DNA of 64,000 nucleotides from Acorus gramineus (GCA_030737835.1 JAUJYN010000021.1:1721048-1785047), one strand, 5' to 3'; counted from the stretch's first letter, positions 43,327 through 56,028 are shown. The notes: generated from the letters alone by a model not told the origin. Made by a program: numbers and translations.

Positions 43327-46300
43327 GTGTCTCTCGCTTTTGCGAGACGGATGGGCGTGGCGTCCGCCCCTCTTGATGTTATGCTGGAGATATCATTGCC
43401 CGTCGGAGACCGTATTCTGCTCCATTCTGTTTACCGAGGGTGTACTATGGTGATTGTGGAGCATGAGTTTCCAGTGGAGTTGATAGAGCTCGCCATGTCG
43501 GACTTCGATGCTATCCTGGGAATGGATTGGCTCTCAGCCAGTCACGTCAGCATCGACTGTTTTGCGAAGTCATTGTCTTTCCACCTTCCGGGTCGGAGGT
43601 CTTTCCAGTTCGTGGGCGATCGTGACATAGCCCCTTTGGGGTTCGTGTCATCTATTCAGGCGTGGAGACTCCTTCAGGGAGGATGCAAGGGCTTTCTGGC
43701 ATATATTGCTGAGGAGGACGCACCACTGCAGCCAGATATCAGTCAAACTCTGATCGTGGTGGAATATCCGGAGGTTTTCATGGCAGAATATCCAGAGGTT
43801 TTCGTGGCAGAATATCCAGAGGTTTTCCCCGATGATCCTCCGGGATTACCGCCGGATCGGGCGATCGAGTTTGAGATTAATCTAATGCCGGGGACCGAGC
43901 CGATTTTGAGAGCTTCGTACCGGATGGCCCCAGCAGAGTTGAAGGTGCTCAAGGAGCAGTTGGAGGAGTTGCTCGAGAAAGGCTTCGCACGTCCGAGTGT
44001 TTCTCCGTGGGGAGCCCCTGTTTTGTTCGTGCGGAAGGACGGTTCGCTGCGGCTTTGTATTGATTACAGGCAGCTGAACAAGCGGACTGTGAAGAACAAG
44101 TACCCCTTGCCACGGATTGACGATCTGTTTGACCAGCTCCAAGGAGCGCGTGTCTTTTCTAAGATCGATCTCCGTTTGGGCTACTATCAGCTGAAGATCC
44201 GGGAGTCAGATATTCCGAAGACGGCTTTTCGTACACGTTATGGGCACTACGAGTTTAGAGTACTGCCATTTGGGTTGACGAATGCGTCGGCAGCCTTCAT
44301 GGATCTGATGAGCCGGGTGTTTCGGCCCTTCCTCGACTCCTTCGTAGTAGTCTTCATTGATGATATTCTGGTGTACTCGAGGAGTCTTGAGGAGCACGCT
44401 CACCATCTCCGCACTGTCTTGGAGACTTTGGCCCGACATCAGTTGTTCGCCAAGTTCAATAAGTGCGAGTTTTGGTTGGAGCGTATGGCCTTTCTAGGCC
44501 ACGTGATTTCCGACGAGGGCATATCTGTGGACCCGGACAAGACGCTCGCCGTGTCGAATTGGCGTCGACCGTCGAACCCCACAGAGATTCGGAGCTTCCT
44601 GGGTTTAGCGGGTTATTATCGGAGGTTTGTCGAGGGTTTCTCAAAGATAGCTGTTCCTCTGATTCGCCTCACTCGGAAGGATGTCCGGTTCGAGTGGTCC
44701 CCAGCTTGCGAGGAGAGCTTCCTGGAGTTGAAGCGAAGGCTCACCTCAGCGCCAGTTCTTACCATTCCGTCTGGGAGTGGTGGATTCGCAGTCTACTCCG
44801 ATGCATCACGGTTGGGTGTGGGTTGCGTCCTGATGCAGTACGGTAAGGTTGTGGCTTACGCATCGCGTCAGTTGAAGCCCCATGAGCAGAATTACCCCAC
44901 CCACGACTTAGAGTTAGCAGCGATCATCTTTGCGCTGAAGATGTGGAGGCACTACCTCTATGGCGAGGAGTTCGAGCTCTTCACTGATCACAAGAGCTTG
45001 ACTTATTTGCAGTCCCAGCCGGAGCTCAACATGCGTCAGAGACGTTGGGTCGAGTTCCTGAAGGACTATGATTGTGACATCGCTTACCACCCGGGTAAGG
45101 CGAATGTCGTGGCCGATGCTCTCAGCAGGCAGCCCTTGGGCATGGTTGCCCACTTGGCTGTACGTCGTTGGAGGCTTCTGGAGGAGGCCGCTTGCTGGAT
45201 CAGCGTTCGAGAGACACCTGCGGGTGGCTTTTTGGCCAGGCTAGTGGTGCAGCCCGTTCTTCTCGACGAGATCCACACGGCTCAAGGGCAGGATCCTCAC
45301 TTTCTAGTCCTCTCTGAAGGCGTCGCCCGGGGTGAGCGTCCGGACTACCAGATTCGCGAGGACGGGATCCTGCGGTTCAGAGGTCGAGTATGCATTCCTG
45401 AGAACGCAGAGCTGAAGCAGAAGATCTTGGACGAGGCCCATCATTTGAGGTACACAGTGCATCCTGGTGGCAAGAAGATGTACAGGGGCCTTCGTCGTGG
45501 CTACTGGTGGCACGGGATGATGGCGGATATTGGCTGTTTCGTCACCCGTTGCTTGGTATGCCAGCAGGTGAAGTCGGAGCATCAGCGCCCTGCGGGGAAG
45601 CTGCAGTCCATTGAGATTCCTCAGTGGAAGTGGGAGCATATCACTATGGACTTCGTTTTGGGCTTGCCGAGGTCACGTTCGGGTCGCGATGCCATCTGGG
45701 TAATCGTCGACCGACTGACTAAGTCTGCTCATTTCCTCCCCATCCGACTCACCGATTCTCTGGACACCCTGGCGCAGTTGTTTGTCTCCGAGATTGTTCA
45801 TCTCCATGGCACTCCTGTCAGCATCATTTCTGATGGAGACGCGAGATTTACTTCGAGGTTCTGGCGTAGCCTTCAGCACGCCCTTGGTACGAACCTCCAC
45901 TTCAGTACAGCGTTTCATCCGCAGACGGACGGCCAGTCGGAGAGGATGATTCAGACCCTGGAGGACATGCTGCGGGCTTGCGTTCTCGACTTTGGGGGCA
46001 GTTGGGAGAGGCATCTTCCGTTGGTGGAGTTTGCCTACAACAACAGCTACCACTCGAGTATCCGGATGGCACCATACGAGGCGCTCTATGGCCGCAGCTG
46101 CAGGTCCCCCTTGTGTTGGGACGAGGTCGAAGAGCGCCAGTTGGAGGGACCAGAGATCATCCACCAGACCTCAGAGATGGTCAAGACGATTCGCGAGCGT
46201 ATCCGAGTCGCTCAGAGCCGTCAGAAGAGCTACGCCGATCGTCGTCGCTGTGAGCTCGCCTTCGAGGTTGGTGACCATGTCTTCCTGAAGGTGTCCCCGA

Positions 46301-46689
46301 TGAAGGGCATCTTCATTTTCGGTGTGCAGGGCAAGCTGAGTCCGCGTTTCATTAGGCCGTTTCTCATCCTCGAGCGGGTTGGAGAGGTGGCCTATCGCAT
46401 AGCCCTACCCCCACAGTTGGCTCAGGCCCATGACGTCTTCCATGTCTCGCAGCTGAGGCGTTACGTCCACGATCCTACTCACGTCATCCCGTTCGAGCTT
46501 CTCATCTTCGAGCCGGACTTGTCATTCATCGAGCAGCCGATCGAGATCCTGGATCGCAGCGAGAAGAGGCTCCGCACCAAGACCGTCCAGCTGGTCAAGG
46601 TGCGATGGCAGCACCGCTCTGGTGTCAAGGCCACTTGGGAGCGCGAGGACGCAATGTGTGGCGCATATCCGCATCTTTTCCCTTCCTAG
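43327..46689 (+). CDS. Element Y pol: protease end-RT-RNase H-integrase-chromodomain
   Basis: A 1120-codon uninterrupted frame opening only because of the upstream TAG; the first codon is GTG inside protease, not a true start. The order is protease remainder with ILGMDWL, a triple EYPEVF hinge (residues 146-167), and RT with [13 protein letters not shown] (from 219), [11 protein letters not shown] and FIDD (343-346). RNase H has YSDAS (Asp492) and TDHKSL (Asp554). Integrase has His705/His712/Cys742/Cys745, catalytic Asp775, Asp836 and Glu872, and a C-terminal GPY/F-like region. A chromodomain-like tail (about 1068-1115) ends in PHLFPS. This domain order and tail mark a Ty3/gypsy chromovirus, probably Tekay/Del. 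RT, RNase H and integrase look catalytically complete. The 3' LTR follows 48 bases later. Confidence 0.93.
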   Translation: MSLAFARRMGVASAPLDVMLEISLPVGDRILLHSVYRGCTMVIVEHEFPVELIELAMSDFDAILGMDWLSASHVSIDCFAKSLSFHLPGRRSFQFVGDRDIAPLGFVSSIQAWRLLQGGCKGFLAYIAEEDAPLQPDISQTLIVVEYPEVFMAEYPEVFVAEYPEVFPDDPPGLPPDRAIEFEINLMPGTEPILRASYRMAPAELKVLKEQLEELLEKGFARPSVSPWGAPVLFVRKDGSLRLCIDYRQLNKRTVKNKYPLPRIDDLFDQLQGARVFSKIDLRLGYYQLKIRESDIPKTAFRTRYGHYEFRVLPFGLTNASAAFMDLMSRVFRPFLDSFVVVFIDDILVYSRSLEEHAHHLRTVLETLARHQLFAKFNKCEFWLERMAFLGHVISDEGISVDPDKTLAVSNWRRPSNPTEIRSFLGLAGYYRRFVEGFSKIAVPLIRLTRKDVRFEWSPACEESFLELKRRLTSAPVLTIPSGSGGFAVYSDASRLGVGCVLMQYGKVVAYASRQLKPHEQNYPTHDLELAAIIFALKMWRHYLYGEEFELFTDHKSLTYLQSQPELNMRQRRWVEFLKDYDCDIAYHPGKANVVADALSRQPLGMVAHLAVRRWRLLEEAACWISVRETPAGGFLARLVVQPVLLDEIHTAQGQDPHFLVLSEGVARGERPDYQIREDGILRFRGRVCIPENAELKQKILDEAHHLRYTVHPGGKKMYRGLRRGYWWHGMMADIGCFVTRCLVCQQVKSEHQRPAGKLQSIEIPQWKWEHITMDFVLGLPRSRSGRDAIWVIVDRLTKSAHFLPIRLTDSLDTLAQLFVSEIVHLHGTPVSIISDGDARFTSRFWRSLQHALGTNLHFSTAFHPQTDGQSERMIQTLEDMLRACVLDFGGSWERHLPLVEFAYNNSYHSSIRMAPYEALYGRSCRSPLCWDEVEERQLEGPEIIHQTSEMVKTIRERIRVAQSRQKSYADRRRCELAFEVGDHVFLKVSPMKGIFIFGVQGKLSPRFIRPFLILERVGEVAYRIALPPQLAQAHDVFHVSQLRRYVHDPTHVIPFELLIFEPDLSFIEQPIEILDRSEKRLRTKTVQLVKVRWQHRSGVKATWEREDAMCGAYPHLFPS
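43762..43827 (+). repeat. 24-bp tandem triplication encoding EYPEVF
   Basis: GAATATCC(G/A)GAGGTTTTC occurs at 43762, 43786 and 43810 with exact 24-bp spacing. It triplicates the normally single EYPEVF of the protease-RT hinge and keeps the frame. Confidence 0.9.
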
Positions 46690-46722
46690 ATGTTTTTGTA
46701 TATATTTTGTGAACAAAATTTC

Positions 46723-46737
46723 TTAAGGGGGGAAGAA
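46723..46737 (+). other. Polypurine tract of element Y
   Basis: TTAAGGGGGGAAGAA abuts the 3' LTR start TGTTATATATATGTC at 46738. Confidence 0.85.
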
Positions 46738-46986
46738 TGTTATATATATGTCACTTTTAGCCTTCTAGGCACCTTTGGAGCATTTCTGGCAGTTTTGCAA
46801 CTTTTTCTTTTTTCGATCGGAACCGTTAAAATTTTAGACTTTTTGCTATCATCCTGAGCTTGAGAACTTCGATTGAAAATCTAACTGCACATTATGTGTC
46901 CATGTGCCATTTCAAGCCACTCCCAATAATTTCATCGAATTCCTGTAACGTTTCAGAATTTGGCAGTTCTGAATCGTATCCGGGTT

Positions 46987-47113
46987 TTGACCAAGCGGAA
47001 AGTCATTGGGAGACTTGACCAAGTCAAAGATGACTTTGACCAAGTCAAGTTTGACCGTTGACTTGGTCAATTGGTTTTGTTTGTTTGTGTGGTTGGGTTG
47101 ACCTAAAGTCAAA
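46987..47113. promoter_or_regulatory. Expanded W-box array in LTR of Y
   Basis: About ten TTGAC/GTCAA cores lie in 127 bp, including TTGACC at 46987, 47015, 47036, 47052 and 47099. Several are arranged as TTGACCAAGTCAA pairs. It is denser than in family A (six cores), apparently by local duplication. WRKY binding is inferred from the core motif. Confidence 0.55.
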
Positions 47114-47405
47114 CACCAAAACCTAAGTGTGTGTGAGTGTGTGAGTGTGTGTGTGTGAGTGTGTGCCCTAAAGTGGGCGCCCACTTCTTCTTCTTCCCTT
47201 CTCTTCTCTTCCTCTCTCTCTCACACACAAAATCACTCACTCCCTCTTCTCTTTTTCCCCCATTTGACCTAGTAGAAGGTGTTGAAATAGAAAGCCACTG
47301 AAGGGAAAAAGATAGGTAAGTTTCCGATCTATCTTCCTATGGTTTTTTTTTGCTTTCCCCTTTGTTGACCTCCTCTCTTAGCTTTCCCTTCTCCCCTGTT
47401 TTCAG

Positions 47406-47507
47406 CCATTCTAGGGATGAGAAGTGGCTGAGGTGGTGGTGGTCTTGGTGGCGGTGGTTTGGTGCGCGAAGGCACCCGAGTTCCTCCCTTTGTTCTTCCT
47501 CTCTTGG
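47406..47507 (+). other. Putative leader exon 2 (LTR of Y)
   Basis: 102 nt between CCCTGTTTTCAG and TTGG/GTGAGTCC. It contains GGCTGAGGTGGTGGTGGTC like the other copies. In the frame leading into the micro-exon it is open after a TGA near its start, but it has no ATG. Confidence 0.5.
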
Positions 47508-48175
47508 GTGAGTCCTTCTCCTCCCTATTTCTTGTTTAGATGCTTGTTTTAGGTGTGAAATTGGGTATGCATGCTATGCATGGGTGTTAGGGGTGTGTGG
47601 GGGGTGGGGGGGGGCTGAGGAGGGGGTGGAAGGGGCTCGGGCGGGCGTGCAAGGTCATCCGCGTGCGTGCGCGCGAGTCTGCGCGCGCAGGCTGGCGCTG
47701 GCGCGCGCAGACGGGCGCGCTGGCTGGCGCGCGCGCGTACGTGCAGACGCACGGGCGTGCGCGCGGAGTGCTGCACGAGGGCGCAGTGCGCGCGGTGCGC
47801 GCGGGGTGCTACGAGGGGGCGCAGTGCGCGCGGGTACGCCAGGGCTGGACGCGCGGTGTGCGCGCGCGGCAGCGTGTCTGGGTGCGCAGGCAGAGGCGCA
47901 GCAACGCGTCTGGGCACGCGGGCAAGGGCACGGCAGTGCGCCCGGGGTGTAGGGGTATGGCGGGCGTGCGCATTCGTGCGTGCGCGTGCGGGTGGCCGTG
48001 CATATGGCTGCCCGTGGGTTTGGGAGGGTGTCGGGGCACTCGGACTCGCGTGCGTACGCGCGTGCTCGCGTGCGTGCGGGCCCGTATGCATGCTTGTCCG
48101 AGTATTGGGTATTTCTAGTAAATTTATTATGTATTTGTGTAGTTTACTCACCATATTGAATGCCCTGTCTTGCAG

Positions 48176-48211
48176 ATCTTGACGGACGGTCACGTAGCAA
48201 CCCGGGATTTG
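48176..48211 (+). other. Putative micro-exon (LTR of Y)
   Basis: 36 nt between TGTCTTGCAG and GTGAGTGGG. Joined to exon 4 (acceptor TTCTTCAG ending 49021), the frame runs through SESDLKEELPEAHQQ to TAG at 49072-49074. Confidence 0.6.
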
Positions 48212-49415
48212 GTGAGTGGGACAATCCACCCAGTAGGGAGGCGTTCGATGCACGTAGGCGTGCATTGCCCTCCCCTGGGGCACCATAATTGTATATTATC
48301 TTGTAATAATGTAAAACCTATGCATGCATGATTATTATGATGTAACCATGCCACCTTAGACTTTGTATGCTAGGGATATGCACTTTTATATCATGTATGG
48401 AGGCCTATGCATGCCTAGACACGAAGCCCCGAACTATGCATGTTCCCATCTAGTTTAATCTAATTAAATAAAAATGAGACCATATAGTTGCAAGCATGCC
48501 TTAGAGGATATTATAACCTTGTTGTTATAATATATGTCTCCCCGCATCTTAGTTATGCGCCCTGGAGGAATTCTTGAGAATTCATGACATTAGTAGAGTT
48601 ACAAATCGGTGTCGACGGATCCAAGATGATCGTATCCATGTGAGTAGGCTGTCTTCTCCTTTTGGTTGGATCCGATGTAGGCACTCCCCGGTGTTGGCTG
48701 TACTTGACAGAGGGCTCCCGTCCGTAGGTACCTCTGATGCGTCGGACAGTACTAATAGCGGGAGTATACCAGGTGGAGGCCCGAGGGTGGGAGAGGCTAC
48801 TGGGTGGACCAGGGGCGGAGAGCGATCTAGTATGCCCCAAGAGGCCCATGACACCCCTCGGAAAGGGTGAGGGTGAGGTTGGCGATGAAACGACCCACTA
48901 GAATGTGTTGTTGCTCCCGTTTTAGGGACTATAAATTATTTAAGGTTAATATGAATTGTGATGCATGGGTTGTGCTATTCACTGAGCGTGTGGCTCACCC
49001 GTCGCATATATTTTTCTTCAGTTATATCTGAGTCGGATCTGAAGGAGGAGCTCCCCGAGGCACATCAGCAATAGCGGAGCAGCGTCACGTTCCGCAAGTG
49101 AGAGGCCATCAGCATCCCCTTCTTGATTGTATGTATTGTATTCCGTGCTTGGGCACATACTTGTATTTGGATGTCATTGTATATATATTGGCTCTCACAG
49201 GACAGTTGATTATGTATCGGGTCTGTAATATGTCTTTGATTTACAGACTCAGTCGTTTGAGCTTCCGCTATTTGTATATATTATGTCAGCCACCTTATTG
49301 TCTGTGTTGTCATTTCTGATATTTTTTAGAGTATTTTATTGATCTCCTGTATAGACTGCTGATATTATATATGCCATTTGCCGCGTCCCGGGGACGGCCG
49401 CCCTGGGGCGTGACA

Positions 49416-51345
49416 GTACCTACGGTCGGGAGCCCTCTGTCAGGTACAGCCAACGCCGGGGAGTTCCTACATCGGATCCAACCAAAAGGAGAAGACAACC
49501 TACTCACACGGATACGATCCTCTTGGATCCGTCGACACCGATTTGTAACTCTACTAATGTCATGAATTTGCAAGAATTCCTCCAGGGCGCATAACTAAGA
49601 TGCGGGGAGACACATATTATAACAACAAGGTTATAATATCCTCTAAGGCATGCTTGCAACTATATGCTCTCATTTTTATTTAACTAGATTAAACTAGATG
49701 GGAACATGCATAGTTCGGGACTTGGTGTCTGGGCATGCATAGGCCTCTATACATGATATAAGGGTGCATATCCCTAGCATACAAAGTCTAAGGTGGCATG
49801 GATACATCATAATAATCATGCATGCATAGGTTTTACATTATTACAAGATAATACACAATTATGGTGCCCCAGGGGAGGGCAATGTACGCCTACGTGCATC
49901 GAATGCCTCCCTACTGGGTTGGATTGTCCCACTCACCGAAACCCGGGTCGCTACGTGACTGTCCGTCAAGATCTGCAAGACAGGGGCATTCAATATGGTG
50001 AGTAACTACACAAATACATAAGAAATTTACTAGAAATACCCAATACTCGGACAAGCATGCATACGGGCCCGCACGCACGCGAGCATGCGCGTACGCACGC
50101 GAGTCCGAGTGCCTTGACACCCTCCCGAACCCACGGGCAGCCATACGCACGGCCACCCGCACCCGCACGCACGAATGCGCACTCCCGCACGCGCCCCTGC
50201 GCCCCGGGCGCTCTGCCGTGCCCTTGCCCGCGCGCCCAGACACGCTGCTGCGCCCCTGCCCGCGCGCCCAGACACGCTGCTGCGCGCGCGCGCTCGCGCG
50301 CATCGCGTGTCCATCCCTGGCGTACCCGCGCGCACCCCGCGCAGCACCCCGCGCGCACTGTGGCGCGCGCGCGTACGCGCAGACACGCTGGCATGCACGC
50401 CTGTCTGTGCGCGCCCGCGCCTGCCTGCGCGCGCGGATGACCCCGCACGCGCGCCCGAGCCCCTTCCGCCCCCTCCTCACCCCCCCCCCCCAACACCCCC
50501 TAACACCCATGCATAGCATGCATACCCAATTTCACACCTAAACAAGCATCTAAACAAGAATAAGGGAGGAGAAGGACTCACCCCAGAGAGGAAGAACAAA
50601 GGGAGGAACTCGGGTGCCCTTCGCGCGCCAAACCACTGCCACCAAGACCACCACCAACGCCTCAGCCCCTCTCAGCCCTAAAATGGCTGAAAACAGGGGA
50701 GAAGGGAATCCATTAGAGGGAGGTAAACAAAGGGGAAAGCAAAACAAAAACCATAGGAAGATAGATCGGAAGCTTACCTATCTTTTTCCCTTCAATGGCT
50801 TTCTATTTCAACACCTTCTACTAGGTCAAATGGGGGAAAAAGGGAAGAGGGAGTGAGTGATTTTGTGTGTGAGAGAGAGAGGAAGAGAAGTGCAGGGAAG
50901 AAGAAGAAGTGGGCACCCACTTTAGGGCACACACTCACACACACACACTCACACACTCACACACACTTAGGTTTTGGTGTTTGACTTTAGGGCAACCCAA
51001 CCACACAAACAAACAAAACCAATTGACCAAGTCAATGGTCAAACTTGACTTGGTCAAAGTCCCCCTTGACTTGGTCAAGTCTCCCAATGACTTTCCGCTT
51101 GGTCAAAACCCGGATACGATTCAGAACTGCCAAATTCTAAAACGTTACCGGAATTTTTGTGAGAGGCTTGAAATGGCACCAGGACACATAATGTGCAGTT
51201 AGATTTTCAATCAGAGTTCTCAAGCTCATGATGATAGCTAAAAGTCTAAAATTTTAGCGGTTCCGATCGAAAAAAGAAAAAGTTAAAAAACTGCCAGAAA
51301 TGCTCCAAAGGTGCCTAGAAGGCTAAAAGTGACACATATATAACA
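49416..51345 (-). repeat. Partial minus-strand LTR (X-type)
   Basis: Reverse-complement LTR from its start at 51345 to a break at GTACC next to the Y LTR. It is closely similar to the X LTR, including the GC-rich tract (50050-50460), and shows the uninterrupted form of the site where X received another LTR (about 50700). It could be the broken 5' LTR of X, but the outer flanks (AATCG at 35088, CCCAA at 51346) do not match as a target duplication. Confidence 0.7.
49937..49972 (-). other. Putative micro-exon (partial minus-strand LTR)
   Basis: 36 nt on the minus strand between CTTGCAG and GTGAGTGG, nearly identical to the X copy at 36303-36338. Confidence 0.6.
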
Positions 51346-51873
51346 CCCAAAGAAGAGAAAAAAAGAGACCAAGAGAGGGAGAGAAGGTGTTCCACAAAAT
51401 GGGAGAGAGGGGGAGAGAGAGATAGGGCAAAAATGTCATTTTCATGCCTAAATAGTGTCTAGGGGTGACCATAAGGGGGGGGTGAGGTTAGGGTTAGGCT
51501 CACCCACTCACATACCAAAAGACCAAAGGTTTCTTCATTACTAAGCAAGGTGGGGGTAAGGTTACCAAAGGTCACCACATCCTCAAGATATCTCACACTA
51601 TTCGACCAACCAGGAACTCTCAAAACCCGAATACGGTTTGGAACTGCATATTTTTCAAAACTTTACCGGAATTCGATGAAATTTTTATGGGTAATACAAA
51701 ACAGTACCAGTACCCATAATATGCAACTAGATTTTCAATTAGAGTACTCCAACTCCCGCAGGTAGCTAAAAGCCAAAATTTTAGCGACTCTGATCGAAAA
51801 AGAAAAAGGCCCTTAATGACCCAGATGTGACCAAGGCTTAACCAAAATGGCTCCAAATGACATAGGCATAACA
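51346..51873 (-). repeat. 3' LTR of minus-strand element C, truncated
   Basis: The U3 end of a family C LTR. On the minus strand it begins TGTTATGCCTATGTCATTTG at 51873, beside the polypurine complement CCCCGCCCTTA, and is cut at 51346 by the X-type LTR. Confidence 0.75.
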
Positions 51874-51994
51874 TTCTCCCCGCCCTTAGGAAATTTAGTC
51901 CTCGAAATTTAAGGAAACCCAAAGGGAAGACTGAATGTAGCAATTATCACTTATAGACCTTTTGCTTCCAAGTGGTCTATGCACCAGACTGGCG

Positions 51995-54490
51995 CTACCG
52001 ACACACTCTAATCAAAGGAACGGTCTTAGTGTGGAGCCACTTCTCATGGTGGTCCTTGACCTCGATCCACTGCTCCACGAATGACAAATCCAGCTCGAGG
52101 ATGAGGCAGTCAAATGGAATGACATGAGCAGGATCGTGGACGTAACGCCTCAGCCACGAGACAAGGACGACGTCGTGGGCATGAGCCAGCTGTGGGGGAA
52201 AGGCTACATGACAAGCCACCTCCCCAATCCACTCAAAGATGAGAACCGGTCCGATGAAGGGCCAACTCAGCTTGCCCCGAACGTCGAAACATAGGATGCC
52301 CTTAAACTGGGACACCTTCATGAAAACATGGTCGCCAAACCTGAAGGTAAGCTCCTGGCGACGATGACCTGCGTAGCCCTTCTATCGGTTCTGGGAGGTG
52401 CAGATGCACACATGAACCAACCTGGCCACTGCAAGGTCAAATAAATAACTTGTGGCCCCTCCAACTGGCGCTCCTCAACCGTCCCAACACAAGGGAGGTA
52501 TAAAACTGCGCCTGTAGAGTGCCTTTTCAGGTCCATCTGGATGCTCGAATGGCAGTCGTCTTGCAGGCATACCCCAACAAATGGGTGGTGCCTTACCCAA
52601 CTGCCCTTACCATCGAGCACGCAGGCACTTAGCATGTCCTCCAAGGTCTGAATCATCCTCTTGCTTGGCCATTCGTCGACCGTAAAACGCTGCACGTAGA
52701 TGGAGGCTCACGCCAAAGTCTGCCAACGCTGCACCACAACCGCAAAGTAACCCTCGCGTCTCAACCTGAAATAGTGCCAACCGGAGTGCCATGAAGACAA
52801 ACAATTGCGAAGGTGGAAACCCACGTCAAGGAGTCCAGAGACTCAATCAATCGGATTAGGGAGGGAAGCACGGACTTAGTCAATCGATCATTGATCACCT
52901 AGACGGCGTCGCGACCTGAACGTGGCTTTAGCGAGCCTGCAACAATCCATGATAACCCACTCCCACGTCCACTGAGGAATCTCGATGGACTGACGCTTTC
53001 CACTCAATGATGATTCCTGAACTTTGCCTGAGGGCATGCCATCAAGGAGAAACAAGGTCACCCATATCACCTTTTCATTGCACCACTAGCAATCTCAATG
53101 AAGACTACCTCAAAGTAGTCCATGGAGGCCCAATAAAACTTTTGAGATCCACAAAGGCATCCGGCGCATTCGCCAACCCCGACAGCAGTACTTAAAACTT
53201 GCAGTGCCCAAAACGGTTATGAAAGGCCATTTACAGGATGTCCAACTCCCGAATCTCCAACTTGTGGTACCCTTGTGTGAAGATCGATTTAAAAGAAGAC
53301 ACTCGCTCCCAGAGCTGGTCAAATAGATCATCAATTAAAAGCAAGAGGCACCTGATCTTCAACCCTCACAAAGAGATCAAAACAATTCTCGAACAATTAA
53401 GTCCAGATTCTGCTCCTCGAGCATGGCTGGCGCTCATGATGACACTTACATGCTTGGTAAGCCGCTCAACCGCACTTAATCCACAAGACACGCAATAAGG
53501 GGTCGTCGAACCTCGACAATGCCTATGCGACGTCATCTATCTGATAGGGCAGTTGAGTCCCCTCAGGAACGCTATCATCGCATCTCCTCATTTACGACCC
53601 ATGTGGGGGCAAAACACGACAGTATCGCGAACTGTGCTCCACATGCCACCATCGACAGGTTGCCCAACTACAACCATTGGAACTCCAGCATCATGCACTC
53701 AATGGGCAGATTCATCACCGGGAGTCCATGGTCTCGACATCATCGAGTATCACTCTCCCAGTGTGGCCTCTACCTGGTAGCCTCCCAAGCCCACTATCTC
53801 TACCATATGGGTGCACCAACAAGCATAGTATCTGGGAGCACCTCACAGGGCTCTGGCCTCAACCGGGCAGCTACAACGCACAATGATATATCGAAGCAAC
53901 TCCAGATGCCACTATGGAACCCTGTCCACAAGCGATCGCCCACCAAGCTGCAATAGGATGCACCCAATCCCGATCGTACGCATCACCACTCGCTACAGCA
54001 CCTTCCAAGTGAGAGGAAAATCAATCATCAAATAGATGCTTCAAAGGTATTCCTTGACTGGGAAAAGAACCCCTTGGGAGGGCACCATGAGGTCCCGATA
54101 TAGGATATCCCGACAACCAAACAAGGAACATGGAGTACCGTAGCCCGGTTGCAAGGCCCCTTAATCCTGAGTAGGAAGACTGGAAGAAGACATCACCCCT
54201 TAATGAGCAATATGCCACATCCTCAAAACTTGAAATTGGCACCGCACACGAACTCCATGGTTACCAGCAATACCGATGCACGGGAAAGAAGCTCCATTAT
54301 CGAGACGCGATCCATACCTTATAAATTTCAACCAATTCATCACTATCGTACTACTGGGATGGAATCTCCTACCCAAGCCTTAATCCCAGAACAAGGAATC
54401 CAACAACTGACCCTAATCAGTCAACCCAGTCGACAACTTAAGGGTGGGTCCAGGGGGGTCACGTCCACGTCAACGGATGCGAGGAGGCAT
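51995..54490 (-). pseudogene. Element C interior: scrambled gag-pol
   Basis: On the minus strand, a gag start (MPPR, ATG at 54490) meets an early TGA. Next come the LTR-like module (about 54,060-54,180), the unassigned block shared with A1 (about 53,410-54,010), and an RT remnant with FDQLWERV (about 53,310). Integrase pieces ([13 protein letters not shown] near 52,980; LEDMLSACVLD near 52,640) and a decayed integrase C-terminus/chromodomain with GEVACHVAFPPQL and SFVEQWIEV (51,995-52,321) follow. Order and missing parts match element A1 (20877-24246), although the LTRs belong to another family. No part could support replication. Confidence 0.75.
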
Positions 54491-54588
54491 GTCAGCAACC
54501 TAAGATACACTTCTAAGACAAGAGTACTCGGATGGCAATCGTACGACTCATCATCTATACGACTAGACTTAGGCTCTGACCGGACCAG

Positions 54589-54600
54589 GCTCTAATACCA
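54589..54600 (-). other. Primer-binding site of element C (one mismatch)
   Basis: On the minus strand TGGTATTAGAGC, one base off the initiator tRNA-Met PBS, five bases from the LTR end at 54606. Confidence 0.75.
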
Positions 54601-55330
54601 ACTTTTGTCACACCCCAAGGCAGCCATCCCCGAGACACGGTAATATATATAGTATCAGCTATCAATACATGAGGTCAACAAAGACTCCAACAACAACACA
54701 CAAAGTGGCAAAGCAAAGATAAATGATAACTGACTGAAAAGCAGAAGCATAAGATATCAACAATGTCTGTAAACCAAAAACATTATTACAGACTCGAATA
54801 CACAATCATTGTCCTCTGAGAGCCAAGTCTAGTCCAAATAAAATACAACCTGTGCCACATGCACGATTTACAATACATAACATGACTCTAGGATTGCTGA
54901 CAGCCTCGCACTCGCCACCCGTCGGAAGAACGCTCCATCACCCATAAGACCACGCCACAGAAAAGCTCTAGCTCCACGCCCAACACTACCCCTGAAAAGA
55001 AATAGTATGCGAGGGGTGAGCTACAAGCTCAGTGAGTGGCTGGAAACCAATCACCAATACAACAGTTCAATACTAAAGCAATTTCCTTTCAAGGAAAACA
55101 TGGGTGAAAACCCAATGGATAACAGGGTCACGCGACGGCGTGACCAACCTCACCCTCACCCTCACTCCCGGAGGAAGACTCTTGGGACTTTTGGGGAGAG
55201 ACCATTCCGTCGGTCGAAGAGACACAGAATTACTAGTCTACACAACACTACTGGATCATCTGCATCGAGATAACTGCCCAACGATGTTTTTGAACATCGC
55301 TACACAACCGAACCCAACAACTATGGGAAC

Positions 55331-56028
55331 GGACGAACAACGAATGGGTCACGCGGCGATGTGTCTTCACCCCATCCTCACCCTCACCCTTTAGAGGTGA
55401 CATAGGACTTTTGGAAGAGACTTAGACTGCTCTACACCCTTGGTCCACCAGTAGCCCTTTCCCCGGGTAGCCTTTACCTGGTATACTCCCACGATCAGTA
55501 CGCTTCTGAATGCATCAGTGGTACCTACGGATGGGAGCCCTCTGTCAGGACAGCTTTTCCAACGTTGAAAAGTTCCTATATCGGATCCAACGAAGGGGAG
55601 AACGATTTCACGCTCGCAATATCATTCGTTAGCCCTCTCCTGGGTAGCCTCTACCTGGTACACTGCTCTACACCCTAATGGACGAACAACGAATGGATCA
55701 CGCGGCAATGTATCTTCACCTCATCCTCACCCTCACCCTTTTAGAGGTGACATAGGACTTTTGGAAGAGATTAGACTGCTCTACACCCTTGGTCCACCGG
55801 TAGCCCTTTCCCCGGGTAGCCTCTACCTAGTATACTCCCACGATCAGTACGCTTCCGAACGCATCGGTGGTACCTACGGATGGGAGCCCTATGTCAGGAC
55901 AGCTTTTCCAACGCCGGGAAGTTCCTACATCGGATCCAACGAAGGGGAGAACGATTTCACGCTCGCAATATCATTCGTTAGCCCTCTCCCGGGTAGCCTC
56001 TACCTGGTATACTCCCACGATCAGTACG
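55331..56028 (-). repeat. 349-bp tandem duplication in LTR C
   Basis: Two units starting GGACGAACAACGAATGG (55331 and 55680). Each carries a GGTGACATAGGACTTTTGG segment, GGGTAGCCT(C/T)TACCT, GGTACCTACGGATGGGAG and CGGATCCAACGAAGGGGAG. A partial third copy follows (56000-56085). The same module is scattered through B-type LTRs and element interiors. Confidence 0.75.

Larger units (their letters stand above)
46738..49415 (+). repeat. 3' LTR of element Y (2678 bp)
   Basis: It runs from TGTTATATATATGTC to GGGGCGTGACA. In order it has a W-box array (46987-47113), a GT repeat (47127-47163), a putative intron 1 with strong signals (AG/GTAAGTTT 47316 to TTTTCAG 47405), exon 2 (47406-47507), a GC-rich tract (47630-48090), the micro-exon, repeat modules, and exon 4 (49022 on). 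No 5' partner LTR of Y is present in the window. Confidence 0.9.

Noticed and set aside
35088..51350. A target duplication for element X
   Set aside because: The five bases before 35093 (AATCG) and after 51345 (CCCAA) differ, and the flanking family C sequences lie in opposite orientations. The two LTR ends cannot be assigned to one simple insertion.
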